Shown piece after piece: positions 25,591 through 33,223 of a stretch of 36,787 nucleotides of DNA. Origin of the DNA: Parvibaculum sp. Its GTDB lineage: Bacteria; Pseudomonadota; Alphaproteobacteria; Parvibaculales; Parvibaculaceae. Made by a program: the position numbers and the translations under genes. How positions within the stretch are numbered: the stretch's first letter is position 1; every line of letters starts with the position of its first letter. The stretch covers positions 1 through 36,787 of the forward strand of contig PNMC01000009.1 of assembly GCA_013823365.1 (NCBI GenBank), in the 5' to 3' direction. Below the pieces are notes generated by a model, which had not been told where the DNA came from, made no database searches, and saw only the letters and a program-made list of their open reading frames with translations.

Positions 25591-26184
25591 GTGGCTAGAT
25601 CTGCGAATGCAAATTTCTCGAAGGTTCAGGCGCTGATCGTCGACAGCGACAACTTCTCGGTCGAGATTCTGCGCCAGATCTTCGACGGCTTCGGCATGCC
25701 GGAAGCGGCATCCGCCTCCGATGGGGAAGCGGCAATGGCCGTGTTGCAGAACGGCAAGTTCGATCTTCTCGTTTGCGAGGCGATGTTGAAGGATATGCCG
25801 GGCGCCAACCTCGTGCGCTGGGTCCGGTCGCAGGCCAATCCGCGGCTGCGCTACATGCCGATCCTGATGCTGACGGGCCATACCCAGCTTGGGAATGTCG
25901 AGAGCGGCCGCGACAGCGGCGTGAACGTGGTGATCAAGAAGCCCGTTTCGCCGGTGGTGCTTTACGATCGTCTCGTCTGGGCTGCGGATTCACCCCGTCC
26001 TTTCGTCGAAACGGAAACATATGTCGGGCCCGACAGGCGCTTCAAGTTCACGGGCATGCCGGAAGGCGGCGGACGCCGCCAGACCGACCTCGTGGGCGAT
26101 ATCGGAGATGCGAAGGAACCCAATCTCAGTCAGGACGAGATCGACGGCTTCATGAAACCGGCGCGCATGATGGTGTTCGAATGA
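25591..26184 (+). CDS. Atypical CheY-like receiver with Glu at the phospho site and an Arg-rich tail
   Basis: A 197-residue protein from GTG 25591 (AAGGA at 25579-25583). Residues 11-135 form a receiver, but the acidic pair is Asp-Ser (D18-S19) and the phospho-acceptor is Glu63 in LLVCEAML. Thr in LMLTGHT and Lys in VIKKPV are kept. The roughly 60-residue tail has YVGPDRRFKF and GGGRRQTDL, an Arg-containing pattern seen in several alphaproteobacterial CheY-like proteins. Caulobacter has CheYIII/CleA at this operon position, a c-di-GMP-binding CheY-like protein acting on the motor through an Arg-rich segment, so a similar role is possible but inferred. The stop overlaps the next ATG (ATGA). 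Confidence 0.85.
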   Translation: MARSANANFSKVQALIVDSDNFSVEILRQIFDGFGMPEAASASDGEAAMAVLQNGKFDLLVCEAMLKDMPGANLVRWVRSQANPRLRYMPILMLTGHTQLGNVESGRDSGVNVVIKKPVSPVVLYDRLVWAADSPRPFVETETYVGPDRRFKFTGMPEGGGRRQTDLVGDIGDAKEPNLSQDEIDGFMKPARMMVFE

Positions 26185-26681
26185 AGAAGTACAAGGCCGC
26201 CAAGCTCATATATCGCACACCGGAATTGCGCGCTCTGCTGCGAAGCCCGGGCGGCACGGCGCGCAAACAGGCATTGGCCCGCGCAAGCGAGAATGTCTGC
26301 CATCTTTCCGCGGACCTTCTTCCCGCGCTTTATGCCGAACTCGAGCGGGCAGAGGAGATCGTCGCGGCCGCACCGGACCCGCTGCCCCCGTCCTCCATGC
26401 GCGAGCTCTTCGAGTGTCAGAGTGTCATCTACAATCTCGCTGGGACGTTCGGCGAAACGGCGCTTCAGCGCATTTCCGCAAATCTGAGCGACCTCCTCGC
26501 GGACATGATCGAACGCGGCTCTTGTCCCTCCGAGCCCGTTCATGTGCATCTCCGGGCCGCGCATATGTTCGCCCCCGGCATGCCCCATGTCTCGGAAGAG
26601 GCGCTCGCCATGCTCCTTAACCATCTTGCATCGATCCGCGCCTTCCTGCGCGACGGCACGCGGGAGAAAATGCAGGCCTGA
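26181..26681 (+). CDS. Chemotaxis-operon protein, HPt-like helical fold (CheE position)
   Basis: A 166-residue, all-helical protein that begins inside the stop of the atypical receiver. It is the last gene of the chemotaxis operon and holds the place of Caulobacter cheE. The stretch Y84-NLAGTFGETALQRISANL resembles the HxLKGxAxxxG signature of histidine phosphotransfer domains, with Tyr84 where the phosphorylated His would be and Ala for Lys. I infer a degenerate HPt-type module that could dock a receiver without phosphotransfer, but this is pattern resemblance only. No other domain is recognised. Confidence 0.75.
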   Translation: MKKYKAAKLIYRTPELRALLRSPGGTARKQALARASENVCHLSADLLPALYAELERAEEIVAAAPDPLPPSSMRELFECQSVIYNLAGTFGETALQRISANLSDLLADMIERGSCPSEPVHVHLRAAHMFAPGMPHVSEEALAMLLNHLASIRAFLRDGTREKMQA

Positions 26682-26778
26682 TCGAAACCGGCATGCTTGT
26701 TGCTCTTTCGATGGCAATCCCGGCGAGCGGGCCCCTGGCCCGGCTCGATTGTGCCAAAATCGAACGAGGCAATGTGCA

Positions 26779-27015
26779 ATGAAACAGATGCTGGCTTTTT
26801 CCCGGCGGCGCCTGGTCCTGACCGCTCTTACAGGAGCGGTGGCGGGCAGCGTTGGGCTGTTTGTTCTTCTCGGTGCGACGCCGGCCCATGCCTGTGCGTC
26901 CGGGGGCAATTACAACTTCAACTACAATTCGAACACCAACGTGAATGTGAACTCGAATTCCAACAGCAATTCGAGTTCGACCAGCGTCACGATTCGCCAC
27001 AGCGTATCCGGTTGA
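26779..27015 (+). CDS. Small secreted Asn/Ser-rich peptide
   Basis: A 78-residue product. The N terminus has SRRRLVL followed by a hydrophobic stretch to LGATPAHA, a signal peptide with twin-arginine character and an expected cleavage after AHA, leaving about 40 residues. The mature part starts CASGG and is dominated by alternating Asn (NYNFNYNSNTNVNVNSNSN), then a Ser/Thr run and TIRHSVSG. Such alternation favours beta strands with one Asn face and recalls amyloid-like or surface-polymer peptides, but I know no family. The ribosome site is weak. It is convergent with rluA, four bases apart. Low complexity makes the gene call less certain than the clear signal sequence suggests. Confidence 0.65.
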   Translation: MKQMLAFSRRRLVLTALTGAVAGSVGLFVLLGATPAHACASGGNYNFNYNSNTNVNVNSNSNSNSSSTSVTIRHSVSG

Positions 27016-27019
27016 GGTT

Positions 27020-27691
27020 CTAGAACGGGCAGGGCTGCGTGAAGCTGCAGTGCCGCCCGCCTGTGGGGTGGCGGAGACTTAGCGTTTCGGCATGGAGCTG
27101 CAGGCGGTCCGCCGCGGCGAGTGCTTCGCCCGTTGCATAGAAGCTGTCGCCCAGGATCGGGTGGCCAAGGCTCATAAGGTGAACGCGGATCTGGTGCGAC
27201 CGGCCGGTGAGCGGCTGAAGCAGCAGCCGTGTCGCATTTCTCTCGCGCCCGATCACCCGCCACCCGGTGATGGCTTGCCGTCCATTCTCCATATCCACTT
27301 TCTGTTTCGGCCGCGCCTCGGCGTCCGTTGCGAGCGGGAGGTCGATCCGGCCGCTCTCTCCTTCCACTTGGCCCCAGACACGCGCGACATAGGATTTGGC
27401 GAGCGTCCGCCGTTCGAACTGCAGGCCAAGATGACGCTGCGCTTTCGCGTTCATCGCCATCACCATGATGCCCGACGTCTCGCGATCGAGCCGGTGCACC
27501 AGCCGGGCCTCCGGGAAGCGGGCTTTAGCCCTCGCTTCGAGGCAGTCCTGGTGTTCAGCCGGTTTGCCGGCCACGGAGAGAAGGCCGGATGGCTTGTCGA
27601 GCACCAGCAGGTCGTCATCGCAGTGCAGCACGCTGAGCCAGGGCTCGAGGGGCGGGCGGTAGAGAAAGGTTGCAGCGCCCTCCGCGATCAT
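27020..27691 (-). CDS. rluA: RluA-family pseudouridine synthase
   Basis: A 223-residue enzyme that isomerises uridine to pseudouridine in RNA. The catalytic Asp is in LVHRLDRETSG (near residue 70), with GRSHQIRVHL and GHPILGD later. There is no S4 domain. At this length it resembles E. coli RluA, which modifies 23S rRNA position 746 and tRNA position 32; the exact target is inferred. Its ATG overlaps the TGA of the upstream GIY-YIG gene (ATGA), so they form a two-gene unit. Confidence 0.9.
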   Translation of the reverse strand: MIAEGAATFLYRPPLEPWLSVLHCDDDLLVLDKPSGLLSVAGKPAEHQDCLEARAKARFPEARLVHRLDRETSGIMVMAMNAKAQRHLGLQFERRTLAKSYVARVWGQVEGESGRIDLPLATDAEARPKQKVDMENGRQAITGWRVIGRERNATRLLLQPLTGRSHQIRVHLMSLGHPILGDSFYATGEALAAADRLQLHAETLSLRHPTGGRHCSFTQPCPF

Positions 27692-27972
27692 CGTCCGTAT
27701 CCGGCGCGAATCAGCTCCCGTTTCGCCTCGGCCGACAGTTTCTTGATGGCGTGTTCTTCCCGCAGCGCGTCTGCCCGGCTCTCGAAGGGACGCGTGTAGA
27801 CAACGCGCTCGGGCCTGTAGCTCCGCGTGAATTTGGCGCCTTTCCCTGCGGCATGGGCGCGGAAACGGGCCTCAACATCGCGGGCAATGCCGGTATAGAG
27901 CCTGCCGCCGGCGCATTCCAGGATGTAGAGATGCCAGCCGCCGGCCCCTGAACTTGTGCTTTCACCCTGCAT
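27688..27972 (-). CDS. GIY-YIG domain protein (UPF0213/YhbQ-like)
   Basis: A 94-residue protein from ATG 27972; the frame is open much further upstream, but the conserved domain begins here and a GAAGGA site precedes it. LYILECAGGRLYTGIA is the GIY-YIG motif in its YIL..YTG form, with the conserved Arg in DVEARFRAH and Glu in EHAIKKLS. These small stand-alone domains are predicted endonucleases with unclear targets. It is translationally coupled to rluA. Confidence 0.88.
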   Translation of the reverse strand: MQGESTSSGAGGWHLYILECAGGRLYTGIARDVEARFRAHAAGKGAKFTRSYRPERVVYTRPFESRADALREEHAIKKLSAEAKRELIRAGYGR

Positions 27973-28050
27973 GGCCCGTTCGATTTTCCTTCTGTTCCGG
28001 CCGCCAATCCCCTTATGCTTTGTTTCTATAGCTCTTGGGGAGGAGCGGGG

Positions 28051-28266
28051 ATGAACGAGAATAGCACTCTCAGATATCTGGGCGAGGCTTATCGAGGCGT
28101 GAACTCCAATCTGGAATCCGTCTGGACCGTGCTCGGCAGCGACGTGGCGATGCAGTTCTATGCTGTCGGAGCGGCTGTCATATTTGCCATTTATTCGACC
28201 GGCATCGTGGTTCGGTCCATGCGGGATTTCGCCGGCGCCATGCGCAGCGCGCTTCGCCGCGTCTGA
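28051..28266 (+). CDS. Small single-pass membrane protein, unknown
   Basis: A 71-residue protein from ATG 28051 with a very strong GGGGAGGAGCGGGG upstream; 12 further open codons upstream are unlikely to be used. Residues about 33-53 (VAMQFYAVGAAVIFAIYSTGIVV) form one membrane helix with a basic cytoplasmic tail (RSALRRV). I recognise no family. It is divergent from the GIY-YIG gene and lies 82 bases before the ExoD-family gene. Confidence 0.65.
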   Translation: MNENSTLRYLGEAYRGVNSNLESVWTVLGSDVAMQFYAVGAAVIFAIYSTGIVVRSMRDFAGAMRSALRRV

Positions 28267-28348
28267 CGAGCCGATAGCAGATGCCGCAGTGACGCCCGTC
28301 GGCAAAAAGTGTTAGATGCTCGCCAATGTGTAGTTCGGCAGCATTTAC

Positions 28349-28951
28349 ATGAAAAAGAGACGGAGCGGCGCAATCCGCGGCCTCGCGCAGGTCGGAACGC
28401 GCAAGAAGCCGGAAGGCAGCAGTTTCGGCGAAGTACTGGAGTCGCTTGGTGACCGCAGCTTCGGCTGGGGGTTCATGATTGTCGGTTTCATGAACATGCT
28501 GCCCTTGCCGCCGGGCACCAACATGATCCTCGGCCTGCCCATTCTTTTCATCGCGACCCAGATGGCGCTTGGGCGGCAGGCGCTCTGGTTTCCGGACTTC
28601 ATCACGCGGCGTTTCATCGCGCGCAGCCGGTGGCGGGCCGGGGCACTAACGGCGCTTCCCATTGCGCGGCCGCTCTCCCGTTTCACGAGGACGAGATATA
28701 CGAGCCTGTTTCAAGGGCGGGCGGAAACCGTGCTCGGCGTGCTCATGCTTGTGACCGGCGTTGTGCTTTGCCTGCCGATCCCGCTGACGGGCTGGCTTCC
28801 GGCGATTTCCTGCTTTGTCGTCGGGATCGGGCTTGTGGAGCATGACGGTGCGATCGTCGCGCTCGGCGCAACGGTCGCCATCGTCGCAATCGCGATTGCC
28901 GTTGCCATGGCGGCCGCGATCTATCTCGGAATCAGCTACGCGAGTTCCTGA
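28349..28951 (+). CDS. ExoD-family membrane protein
   Basis: A 200-residue integral membrane protein matching the ExoD family: FGEVLESLGDRSFGWGFMIVGFMNMLPLPPGTN near the N terminus, then LPILFIATQMALGRQALWFPDF and GWLPAISCFVVGIGLVEHDG. Four or more hydrophobic segments are visible, the last at the C terminus. ExoD of Sinorhizobium affects exopolysaccharide production and alkaline tolerance; the mechanism is unclear. It ends 6 bases from the convergent GST gene, with no obvious terminator between them. Confidence 0.9.
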   Translation: MKKRRSGAIRGLAQVGTRKKPEGSSFGEVLESLGDRSFGWGFMIVGFMNMLPLPPGTNMILGLPILFIATQMALGRQALWFPDFITRRFIARSRWRAGALTALPIARPLSRFTRTRYTSLFQGRAETVLGVLMLVTGVVLCLPIPLTGWLPAISCFVVGIGLVEHDGAIVALGATVAIVAIAIAVAMAAAIYLGISYASS

Positions 28952-28957
28952 AGCGGA

Positions 28958-29581
28958 TCAGCCGAGATCGTAGCGCCCGCCGCGTTCGACGCCGCGCTTG
29001 TAGGCGGGGCGGGCATGAATCCGGTCGAGATAGGCATTGAGCCCGGCATAGGGAGAGAGCAGCCCGAGCGATTTGGCTGCCTCGAGGACGAAGACGATCT
29101 GGAAATCCGCGCCCGACAGCGTGTTGCCGACGAAGAAATCCCGTCCACACAGTTCACGGTCGAGGTAACCGAAATGGTTGGCGATTTCGCTTTCGAGCCG
29201 CGGGCGGAGCGGTGCTGCCGCATCGCCGAGCCGCATCGTGTAAAGTGTCAGCATGACGGGCAGCATGGCGGAGCCTTCGGCATAATGCATCCAGTGCAGA
29301 TAGGCCACGAAGTCCGGTGAATCTTCCGCCGGCATCAGTTTGCCGCGCCCATATTTCCGGATCAGATATTCGACGATGGCGCCGGACTCCGCCACGGTCA
29401 GCCCGTTATCGGTGATGACGGGCGATTTGCCGAGCGGATGAACGGCCTTCAGATCGTCCGGGGCGAGGCTCGTCGTCGCGTCGCGCTGGTAGGATTTGAT
29501 CTCGTAGTCCAGCCCGAGCTCTTCGAGCAGCCAGAGGATGCGCTGCGAACGGGAATTGTTCAGATGATGGACGGTAATCAT
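28958..29581 (-). CDS. Glutathione S-transferase family protein
   Basis: A 207-residue protein with an N-terminal thioredoxin-like domain (VHHLNNSRSQRILWLLEELGL, with Ser9 or Ser11 region as the likely catalytic site; VHPLGKSPVITDNG holds the cis-Pro and glutathione-binding residues; ESGAIVEYL). A helical C-terminal domain (about 85-205) follows, with GADFQIVFVLEAA. The substrate is unknown. It begins 38 bases after egtD on the same strand and is probably part of the egtB-egtD transcript, suggesting thiol or redox metabolism. Confidence 0.92.
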   Translation of the reverse strand: MITVHHLNNSRSQRILWLLEELGLDYEIKSYQRDATTSLAPDDLKAVHPLGKSPVITDNGLTVAESGAIVEYLIRKYGRGKLMPAEDSPDFVAYLHWMHYAEGSAMLPVMLTLYTMRLGDAAAPLRPRLESEIANHFGYLDRELCGRDFFVGNTLSGADFQIVFVLEAAKSLGLLSPYAGLNAYLDRIHARPAYKRGVERGGRYDLG

Positions 29582-29619
29582 GCTGGCCTCCCCAGTGCCG
29601 TTGCCGGAGGCGGCCGCCT

Positions 29620-30594
29620 TTATGCCGTCCTCAGGGCGTGGACGCTAAAGAGTTCCTCGTCGTCCGTCCAGACGTCCACGGGGGCGTAGCCTGCTTCCAT
29701 CGCAAGTGCCTTGAAGCCGTCTATGCGATATTTGTGCGAGCTTTCGGTGTGGATTGTCTCGCCTTCGGCGAAGTGGAAGCTGTCGCGGCGAATGGCGATC
29801 TGCTGTTCTCTCATGCTCACAAGATGCATCTCGATGCGTTCCAGCGCCTCGTTCCAGCGCGCCTCATGACGGAAGGCCGCCAGGTCGAACGTGCCGCCGA
29901 GCTCGCGGTTGATACGGCGCAGGAGATTGAGGTTGAAGGCGGCGGTGACGCCCGCCGTATCGTTATAGGCAGCCCGCAGAAGACGAGTATCCTTCACAAG
30001 ATCCACCCCGACGATCATGAGGGCGTCCTTGCCAAGAAGATCGCGTGCGACCCGCAGGAAGGAGACGGCTTCGGCCCGCGAAAAATTACCGATCGTGGAG
30101 CCCGGAAAGAAGCCGAGCGTGGTGCCATGCTCGATTCCCGGCAGCTCCGGCAAGGCGAAGGGCCGGGTATAGTCGGCGCAGACAGGCGCAATGTGAAGCT
30201 CCGGAAACCGTGCGGCGATGCTCCTGTTGGCGGCGAGCATATGTTCGCGGGAAATTTCCACTGGCAGATAGGCCGCAGGCGCTTCCAATGCGCGGAGCAG
30301 CAGGCGAATCTTCACGCCCGCGCCCGACCCGAGTTCCACAAGCCGGGCTTTCGGGCCGGCAAGCCTTGCGATATCGCCCGCATGGCGCTCCAGAATACCG
30401 AGCTCCGTTCGGGTCGGGTAATATTCCGGCAAGCTGCAGATTTCATCGAAGAGTTGCGAACCGCGTTCGTCGTAAAAGAACTTGCAGGGCAGGGTCTTCT
30501 GCGGGGCCGAAAGCCCCTTGATCACACTGGCATGGAACTCATCTGTGGTTGGCTCGAGATCCTGCAGCGCTTCGATCCGTCTTGTCTTGCTCAT
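29620..30594 (-). CDS. egtD: Histidine N-alpha-methyltransferase EgtD (ergothioneine)
   Basis: A 324-residue enzyme that trimethylates histidine to hercynine using SAM. PCKFFYDERGSQLFDEICSLPEYYPTRTE near residue 40 and the SAM motif LVELGSGAGVKIRLLL near 88 are diagnostic of the EgtD family; LGFFPGSTIGNF follows near 155. Its ATG overlaps the egtB stop (ATGA). Together with egtB it supplies the two core steps of aerobic ergothioneine synthesis; egtA, egtC and egtE are not in the window. Confidence 0.95.
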   Translation of the reverse strand: MSKTRRIEALQDLEPTTDEFHASVIKGLSAPQKTLPCKFFYDERGSQLFDEICSLPEYYPTRTELGILERHAGDIARLAGPKARLVELGSGAGVKIRLLLRALEAPAAYLPVEISREHMLAANRSIAARFPELHIAPVCADYTRPFALPELPGIEHGTTLGFFPGSTIGNFSRAEAVSFLRVARDLLGKDALMIVGVDLVKDTRLLRAAYNDTAGVTAAFNLNLLRRINRELGGTFDLAAFRHEARWNEALERIEMHLVSMREQQIAIRRDSFHFAEGETIHTESSHKYRIDGFKALAMEAGYAPVDVWTDDEELFSVHALRTA

Positions 30595-31877
30595 CCATCC
30601 TCCGCGAGGCGAAAGCCGCTGAACTGCCAGCGTGCAGCGGGGTGAAAGAAATTCCTGTAGGTGAGGCGCTCGTGGCCGGGCGGCGTGGCGCAGGAGCGGC
30701 CTTTCAACACCATCTGGTTGACCATGAACTTGCCGTTATATTCGCCCACGGCGCCCTTGGCGGCGCGGAAGCCCGGATAGGGCAGATAGGCGCTGCCGGT
30801 CCATTCCCAGACATCCTGCGCGAAGCCCGGTGCGAGAGGGCGGGGATGGCAGTTCCACTCTGCGCGCGTGGCACCGGGGTGGAGGCGGGCGGACGTCTCC
30901 CACTCGGCCTCGGTGGGCAGGCGTTTGCCCGCCCAGGCGGCGTAGGCCGAAGCTTCGTAATAGCTCACATGACAGACCGGCTCGTCCTCGCGAAGCGTGC
31001 TGCGCCCGTGAAGCGTGTAGGTCATCCAGAGTGCGCCTTCGCGCCGCCAATAGGCGGGCGCTTCCCAGCCTTGCTGCCGCACAAGGTCCCAACCGTCGGA
31101 AAGCCAGAATTCGGCCCGGCGATATCCGCCATCGGCGATGAAATCGAGATACTCGCCGACGCTGACCGGCCGGTTCGCGATCTGCGCCTCATGCAGGAAG
31201 GTTCTGTGCGCCGGACCTTCGTTGTCGTAGGCGAAGCCGTCGCCGCTATGTCCGATCGTGTAGACGCCCTCCGGGATGCGGTGCCATTCGCGCCTGGGGG
31301 CGGAGTCGTTGGCGGCGGGTCTCCGATCGCGTTCCCGGTAGACCGGTTGCAATGGATTGAGCGAGAAGGCGTGTTTGATATCCGTCAGGAGAAGCTCCTG
31401 ATGCTGTTGCTCGTGATTGAGCCCGAGTTCGATGAGGGGGAGCGCGTCTTCGGGGCAGTTCTCGATGAAGCGCAGCATCGCCTCATCGACATGCTGCCGG
31501 TAGGCGCTTATCCCGACAGCATCTGGTCGTGTGATCATGCCGCGCCGTGGCCGCGGGTACCGCGCGCCGACAGCTTCGTAGTAGGAGTTGAAGAGAAAAT
31601 CGTAGTCCTCATCGAAGACGCGATAGGACTCGGCGTGCGGCTTCAGCAGGAAGGTTTCGAAGAACCAGGTCGTGTGCGCCCGGTGCCATTTCGCCGGGCT
31701 CGCGTCCGGCATCGACTGGATGGTCTGATCTTCGGGGCTCAGTGGCTCCGCCAGGGCTTCCGTCGCCTGGCGAATATCCAGATAGCGCGTCCGCAGCGAC
31801 TGCCGGTCCTCCGCGAGCGCAAGCGCGTGCCCGTCTTTCCGCGCATTACTGTTTTCACGCTCTCTGGATTTCGGCAT
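30591..31877 (-). CDS. egtB: Ergothioneine sulfoxide synthase EgtB
   Basis: A 428-residue (approximately) non-haem iron enzyme from ATG 31877; the frame extends about 40 codons upstream without conservation. The DinB-type domain has the iron-binding histidines in WHRAHTTWFFE and in HEQQHQE (His-x3-His), and the C-terminal half is an FGE-sulfatase domain (VCHVSYYEASAYAAWAGKRLPTEAEWE, GFRLAEDG). It joins hercynine to a cysteine-containing thiol with O2. Whether the thiol is gamma-glutamylcysteine or cysteine cannot be told here. The ribosome site is weak. The upstream gene cspA has its own terminator, so egtB probably has a separate promoter in 31993-32017 or within the terminator region. Confidence 0.93.
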   Translation of the reverse strand: MPKSRERENSNARKDGHALALAEDRQSLRTRYLDIRQATEALAEPLSPEDQTIQSMPDASPAKWHRAHTTWFFETFLLKPHAESYRVFDEDYDFLFNSYYEAVGARYPRPRRGMITRPDAVGISAYRQHVDEAMLRFIENCPEDALPLIELGLNHEQQHQELLLTDIKHAFSLNPLQPVYRERDRRPAANDSAPRREWHRIPEGVYTIGHSGDGFAYDNEGPAHRTFLHEAQIANRPVSVGEYLDFIADGGYRRAEFWLSDGWDLVRQQGWEAPAYWRREGALWMTYTLHGRSTLREDEPVCHVSYYEASAYAAWAGKRLPTEAEWETSARLHPGATRAEWNCHPRPLAPGFAQDVWEWTGSAYLPYPGFRAAKGAVGEYNGKFMVNQMVLKGRSCATPPGHERLTYRNFFHPAARWQFSGFRLAEDG

Positions 31878-31966
31878 GTCCGCGCACCCATGCGTGCTGT
31901 TTCGTTCCTCAGAAAACTCGCGCAAGCAGGGTGAGTTCCAGGCTTTTTGCCTGTGGCGCAAACAAA

Positions 31967-31992
31967 AAGGCCGAACCCGCAGGTCCGGCCTT
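31967..31992 (-). terminator. Rho-independent terminator of cspA
   Basis: AAGGCCG and CGGCCTT form a 7-bp stem with a 12-base loop, followed on the minus strand by TTTTTG. It lies 26 bases after the cspA stop. Confidence 0.85.
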
Positions 31993-32017
31993 CGCATATC
32001 CGCACATGCGGAATGTC

Positions 32018-32221
32018 TTATGCAGCGGTGAGGTTCGCCGCCGAAGTCTTGCCACGCTCGGTCACGAGTTCGTAATTGATCTTCTGACCTTCGTTGAGCG
32101 TGCTCATGCCGGCGCGTTCAACAGCGCTGATGTGAACGAAAACGTCGCGACCGCCATCGGACGGCTGGATGAAGCCGTAACCCTTCTGCGTGTTGAACCA
32201 CTTCACGGTACCTGTAGCCAT
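32018..32221 (-). CDS. cspA: Cold-shock protein CspA family
   Basis: A 67-residue single cold-shock domain with RNP1 KGYGFIQP and RNP2 VFVHISAV, the surface motifs that bind single-stranded RNA and DNA. Cold-shock proteins act as RNA chaperones that melt mRNA structure. AGGAGA precedes the ATG. The 186-base upstream region contains a stable hairpin (32258-32276), and a good terminator follows, so the gene is monocistronic. Whether it is cold-induced cannot be told from sequence. Confidence 0.96.
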   Translation of the reverse strand: MATGTVKWFNTQKGYGFIQPSDGGRDVFVHISAVERAGMSTLNEGQKINYELVTERGKTSAANLTAA

Positions 32222-32257
32222 TTCTAAGTCTCCTGGCGCATTTACATGCGGGATTCA

Positions 32258-32276
32258 CCGCGCGCCCATCGCGCGG
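32258..32276 (-). promoter_or_regulatory. Hairpin in the cspA leader
   Basis: CCGCGCG and CGCGCGG form a perfect 7-bp stem around a 5-base loop, 37 bases upstream of the cspA ATG. Cold-shock mRNAs often carry structured leaders that control translation with temperature. No T run follows, so it is not a simple terminator. Confidence 0.45.
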
Positions 32277-32407
32277 CGTGTACAACCTGGTCTTTGGAGT
32301 CTTGAAAGGCCCTGAGGGCAACGCAGCCAAGGCAGGCCAAAAGTGAGATTGCCGGGCAAGCCAACAGGATTGGGATGTCCAAGTCAAATCAATTCGGCGG
32401 GTGCGGA

Positions 32408-32857
32408 TCAATCGTTGCGGCGGACCTTGGCGTGAACCGCGTCCAGCGCACGGTCGATCGCGTCCTTGGCGCTGGCCGTCATGCCGCCGCGTTCATACTG
32501 GCGCTTCACCAGTTCTTCGAGCCGCGCCACCATCATGTCGATGCTTTCGCCTTCACGCCGCACAGCGAAACCGGGCGGGGGAATGCGGTCCGCATCTCCG
32601 TATTTGTTGATCCAGTCCTCGAAACGGCGCGCCGCATGCAGCACTTCGTAGAACTGACGGCCGGTATCGCCATCGCGGTTGAAGAGCGAAATTGCCGCCG
32701 CGCCGAGCGCCACGGGGGCGAGCAACACATCCTTCAAACTGTCGAGAAGGAGTTTGCCCTGCAGCACGACAAGGTCGCGCAGCAATGTCCACCGTGTGAC
32801 GGAAGGTGATCCGGTCTTCACAGGCTCGATGGAAGGGGTGCCGCTCTTTGCCGACAT
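32408..32857 (-). CDS. Conserved-looking protein of unknown function
   Basis: A 149-residue protein. Residues about 30-60 contain a moderately hydrophobic segment (LKDVLLAPVALGAAAISLF) that could associate with a membrane, and the C-terminal half is charged and helical (MMVARLEELVKRQYERGG, KDAIDRALDAVHAKV). I recognise no family. It begins 24 bases after the 79-residue gene upstream and is probably cotranscribed with it. Confidence 0.75.
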   Translation of the reverse strand: MSAKSGTPSIEPVKTGSPSVTRWTLLRDLVVLQGKLLLDSLKDVLLAPVALGAAAISLFNRDGDTGRQFYEVLHAARRFEDWINKYGDADRIPPPGFAVRREGESIDMMVARLEELVKRQYERGGMTASAKDAIDRALDAVHAKVRRND

Positions 32858-32881
32858 TTTCCGGGCCTGCTGCCGAGAGAC

Positions 32882-33121
32882 TTAACCGTCGATATTCTTG
32901 CGGACAAAGGTCACGGCGTAAAAAAGCTCGCCTTCGAAAAGGTCCTTCGGCGCGCCCATGCCTTCGATCATCTGGAACTTGCGCTGAACGATCTGGCCTT
33001 CCATGCGGTAGCCCTTTTCGCTCATGTTCCGGCGGTGGAACTCCATCGCGGCGGGGGTGAAATCCCGGGCGAGAACGGTGATGCGTTCGGGCAGGTCGCT
33101 CGTCTTGGTCTCGTCGGCCAT
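32882..33121 (-). CDS. Small protein of unknown function
   Basis: A 79-residue soluble protein without signal or membrane segment. It reads like a small alpha/beta fold: ERITVLARDFTPAAMEFHRRNMSEKGYRMEG, then ELFYAVTFVRKN. Composition and codon use look like real coding sequence and the ATG at 33121 is preceded by AGAGAGA. It is first in a likely two-gene unit with the 149-residue gene. I do not recognise a family. Confidence 0.75.
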   Translation of the reverse strand: MADETKTSDLPERITVLARDFTPAAMEFHRRNMSEKGYRMEGQIVQRKFQMIEGMGAPKDLFEGELFYAVTFVRKNIDG

Positions 33122-33223
33122 CGGTCTCTCTAGCTCTGTTATTCAGCGTGGCGCCGGCTGTCCGGCGGTTTGCGGGGCAGTATGGGGCGGGGGGGCCGCC
33201 TTGTCGATACCCGGACTGCCGCC

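Noticed and set aside
26721-26750. GC-rich imperfect hairpin after the last chemotaxis gene as a terminator
   Set aside because: Stem pairing is imperfect (GAGCGGGCC with GGCCCGGCTC) and no T run follows, so I do not list it as a terminator.
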